Program-made: the position numbers and the translations under genes
Notes under the pieces: generated by a model
Seen by the model: the letters and a program-made list of their open reading frames with translations, nothing else
Told to the model about the DNA's origin: nothing
The model's database searches: none
Shown here: in pieces, positions 62,551-64,000 of the stretch
Numbering within the stretch: the stretch's first letter is position 1
How the letters are laid out: every line of letters begins with the position of its first letter
From: Sipunculus nudus
Lineage: Eukaryota; Annelida; Sipuncula; Golfingiida; Sipunculidae
Assembly (NCBI GenBank): GCA_026874595.1
Contig: CM049314.1
Coordinates: forward strand, 76,890,300-76,954,299
Direction of reading: 5' to 3'
Length of the DNA: 64,000 nt

Positions 62551-64000
62551 TACACACGTCTTCCACTGGTGACTGACAGCAAATTCTTGCGACGCACAGG
62601 TAGTGATGGCATTTACCATAGAGATTGAACTGTCATTTGGTTTGCACTATATCATTTTTTTTTAAATTTCTCGTTATGAATCTAATATTAAGACACCGGT
62701 AGTTGTTGACCTTGACGACACAGTTCGTTATATAAATGGTATGCTATAAGCCAGACACTTAAGGATTCCATACTAACTCGATAGATCATCGGCCATATGA
62801 TCAGGATAGATGGCCGTTGTGGTGGAGTTTTCCAAATAACTTGGGTAACGCCTCCAATCAGGTCTTATCAGTCAAAATGTCTAATGGGATTATTCACGGT
62901 TAATACCCAACAAACATACAGACAACGGTCTCACAGACATAGTGAAAAATAACCCCCGTCTGACTTTGCTGAAGCAAGTAAACAGAAACATATATACGGC
63001 TGTGTATTCTAGTAATAATGCTGGCTCGCTAAGAGATACGGCGTCTTTGTATTGCTTCGGGACCAGACGAGTGTTGTCTATGGGGATCAGCCGATTCGGG
63101 ACAATACTGCGGGGGAAAATTAATCACTGAAGTCCCTGTTTTCTTGTTATTGTTTTATTGAAGAAACGAAAAGTTTAAAGGGGGACACGGTTTTATCTAA
63201 CCCTGTTTTGAAAGAGTCAAACCTGAGAGTATGAACTGTAGGAAAACTTATATGACCGCTTGACCCGCAGAGTATTGATTATGAACTTCGAATTGAAAAC
63301 GAATTAAAAACTAAAACATTTTGTGCAATTTCCAATTGGACACGACTATGTGTACCACTATGACATATTTTGGTTTAAATTTAAGCTCGTATATTTTATC
63401 GAGTAAGAGTAATTGTATGGTCAAACGATTTCTCACAATGATAAGTCTCCCTTCAGGTCTTTTGAATTTAAGAATTTCAGACATAGCTTAAATCCTGTCT
63501 ACATGCTCCGTATTTAAGATAATTAATTTGTACATCATTTATATCTTTTCTAGTACAAATGTTCTTGTTCATTTTTTAAATATTTACTTCATGGTAGATA
63601 TTAACTCCTTCCCAATTGCTTAGAAGAAGTCCACTGCACGCAGACACACATACACACACAAATATTTATAATGCATGTATTTTAGTGAATCTGTTGCCTC
63701 GATACCATGAAGCAACAAGCCAAATACATCTGAACTCATGTCAATATGAAGTGTCGATTTGCATCGCACTTAAAAAAAATTCATATGAAGAGAACTCCCT
63801 CCTCTCAATATGTTATTGTTATTGAAATGCCCCGTCACACTTAGCTGCCTGGCAGGATCTGAAATCAGGACGGGGAGATAAAAATGAAGATTCGAGTCAC
63901 GGCAATATTACTGGCGTCATGTCAACCGTCAGCCGACCTTGCTACTGAAAAGCTTCTTTAATCTTAGTTTCCGGTCTCGACAGAGAACTGATTAGGCCGC
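62551..64000. other. Single-copy DNA to the window edge
   Basis: AT-rich with no recognised repeat, RNA gene or conserved frame. Short frames at 62942-63130 and 63616-63825 lack any distinguishing feature. Confidence 0.4.

Overview
This is AT-rich, intron-and-repeat-type DNA from an animal nuclear genome. The evidence is the absence of any long bacterial-style reading frame, the abundance of tandem repeats and microsatellites, SINE-like elements with tRNA-type A and B boxes, fragments of a retroelement, and exon-like pieces bounded by GT/AG splice sites. The overall style (CGCGA-bearing short elements, tRNA-derived SINEs, GCG-tailed repeats) suggests a marine invertebrate, possibly a mollusc, but that is an inference and not proven here. 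No complete protein-coding gene is visible.

Layout. (1) 1-2088 is a minisatellite of about 20 bp per unit; its left three quarters have a higher-order period of 280-340 bp. (2) 2089-2529 is unremarkable single-copy spacer. (3) About 2530-43214 is a direct-orientation tandem array of a largely non-coding unit of about 9 kb. The best copies are 17358-26007 and 26008-35168. Other copies are truncated, internally duplicated or rearranged. Each unit carries, in the same order, an inherited minus-strand SINE, a (TCTG)-rich tract, a 21-bp minisatellite, a short MITE-like element and a series of conserved non-coding blocks. A near-perfect 1392-bp local duplication lies at 4065-6848, and a broken Penelope-like retroelement sits inside one unit at about 19150-19753.

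(4) At 43215-54890 the array is interrupted by about 11.5 kb of unrelated DNA. Two diverged inverted arms of about 1 kb (43345-44340 and 53440-54552) flank about 9.1 kb. Each arm ends outward in a short ATG-initiated, exon-like segment with a splice donor, so the arms look like two divergent copies of one promoter plus first exon. The interior holds a decayed coding-like stretch (45916-46357) and a repeat cluster rich in the palindrome GGTGGCGCCACC. (5) 54890-58395 contains further fragments of the 9-kb family. (6) 58396-64000 is mostly single-copy sequence with one independent SINE copy and one modest candidate reading frame (62209-62550).

The items most worth attention are the 9-kb array, the inverted arms with outward-facing first exons, an exon-like segment with a splice acceptor and stop (42974-43149) that has a relative at 57772-57890, and the internally inverted Penelope-like fragment. 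All repeat similarities were judged by eye; no alignment was run.
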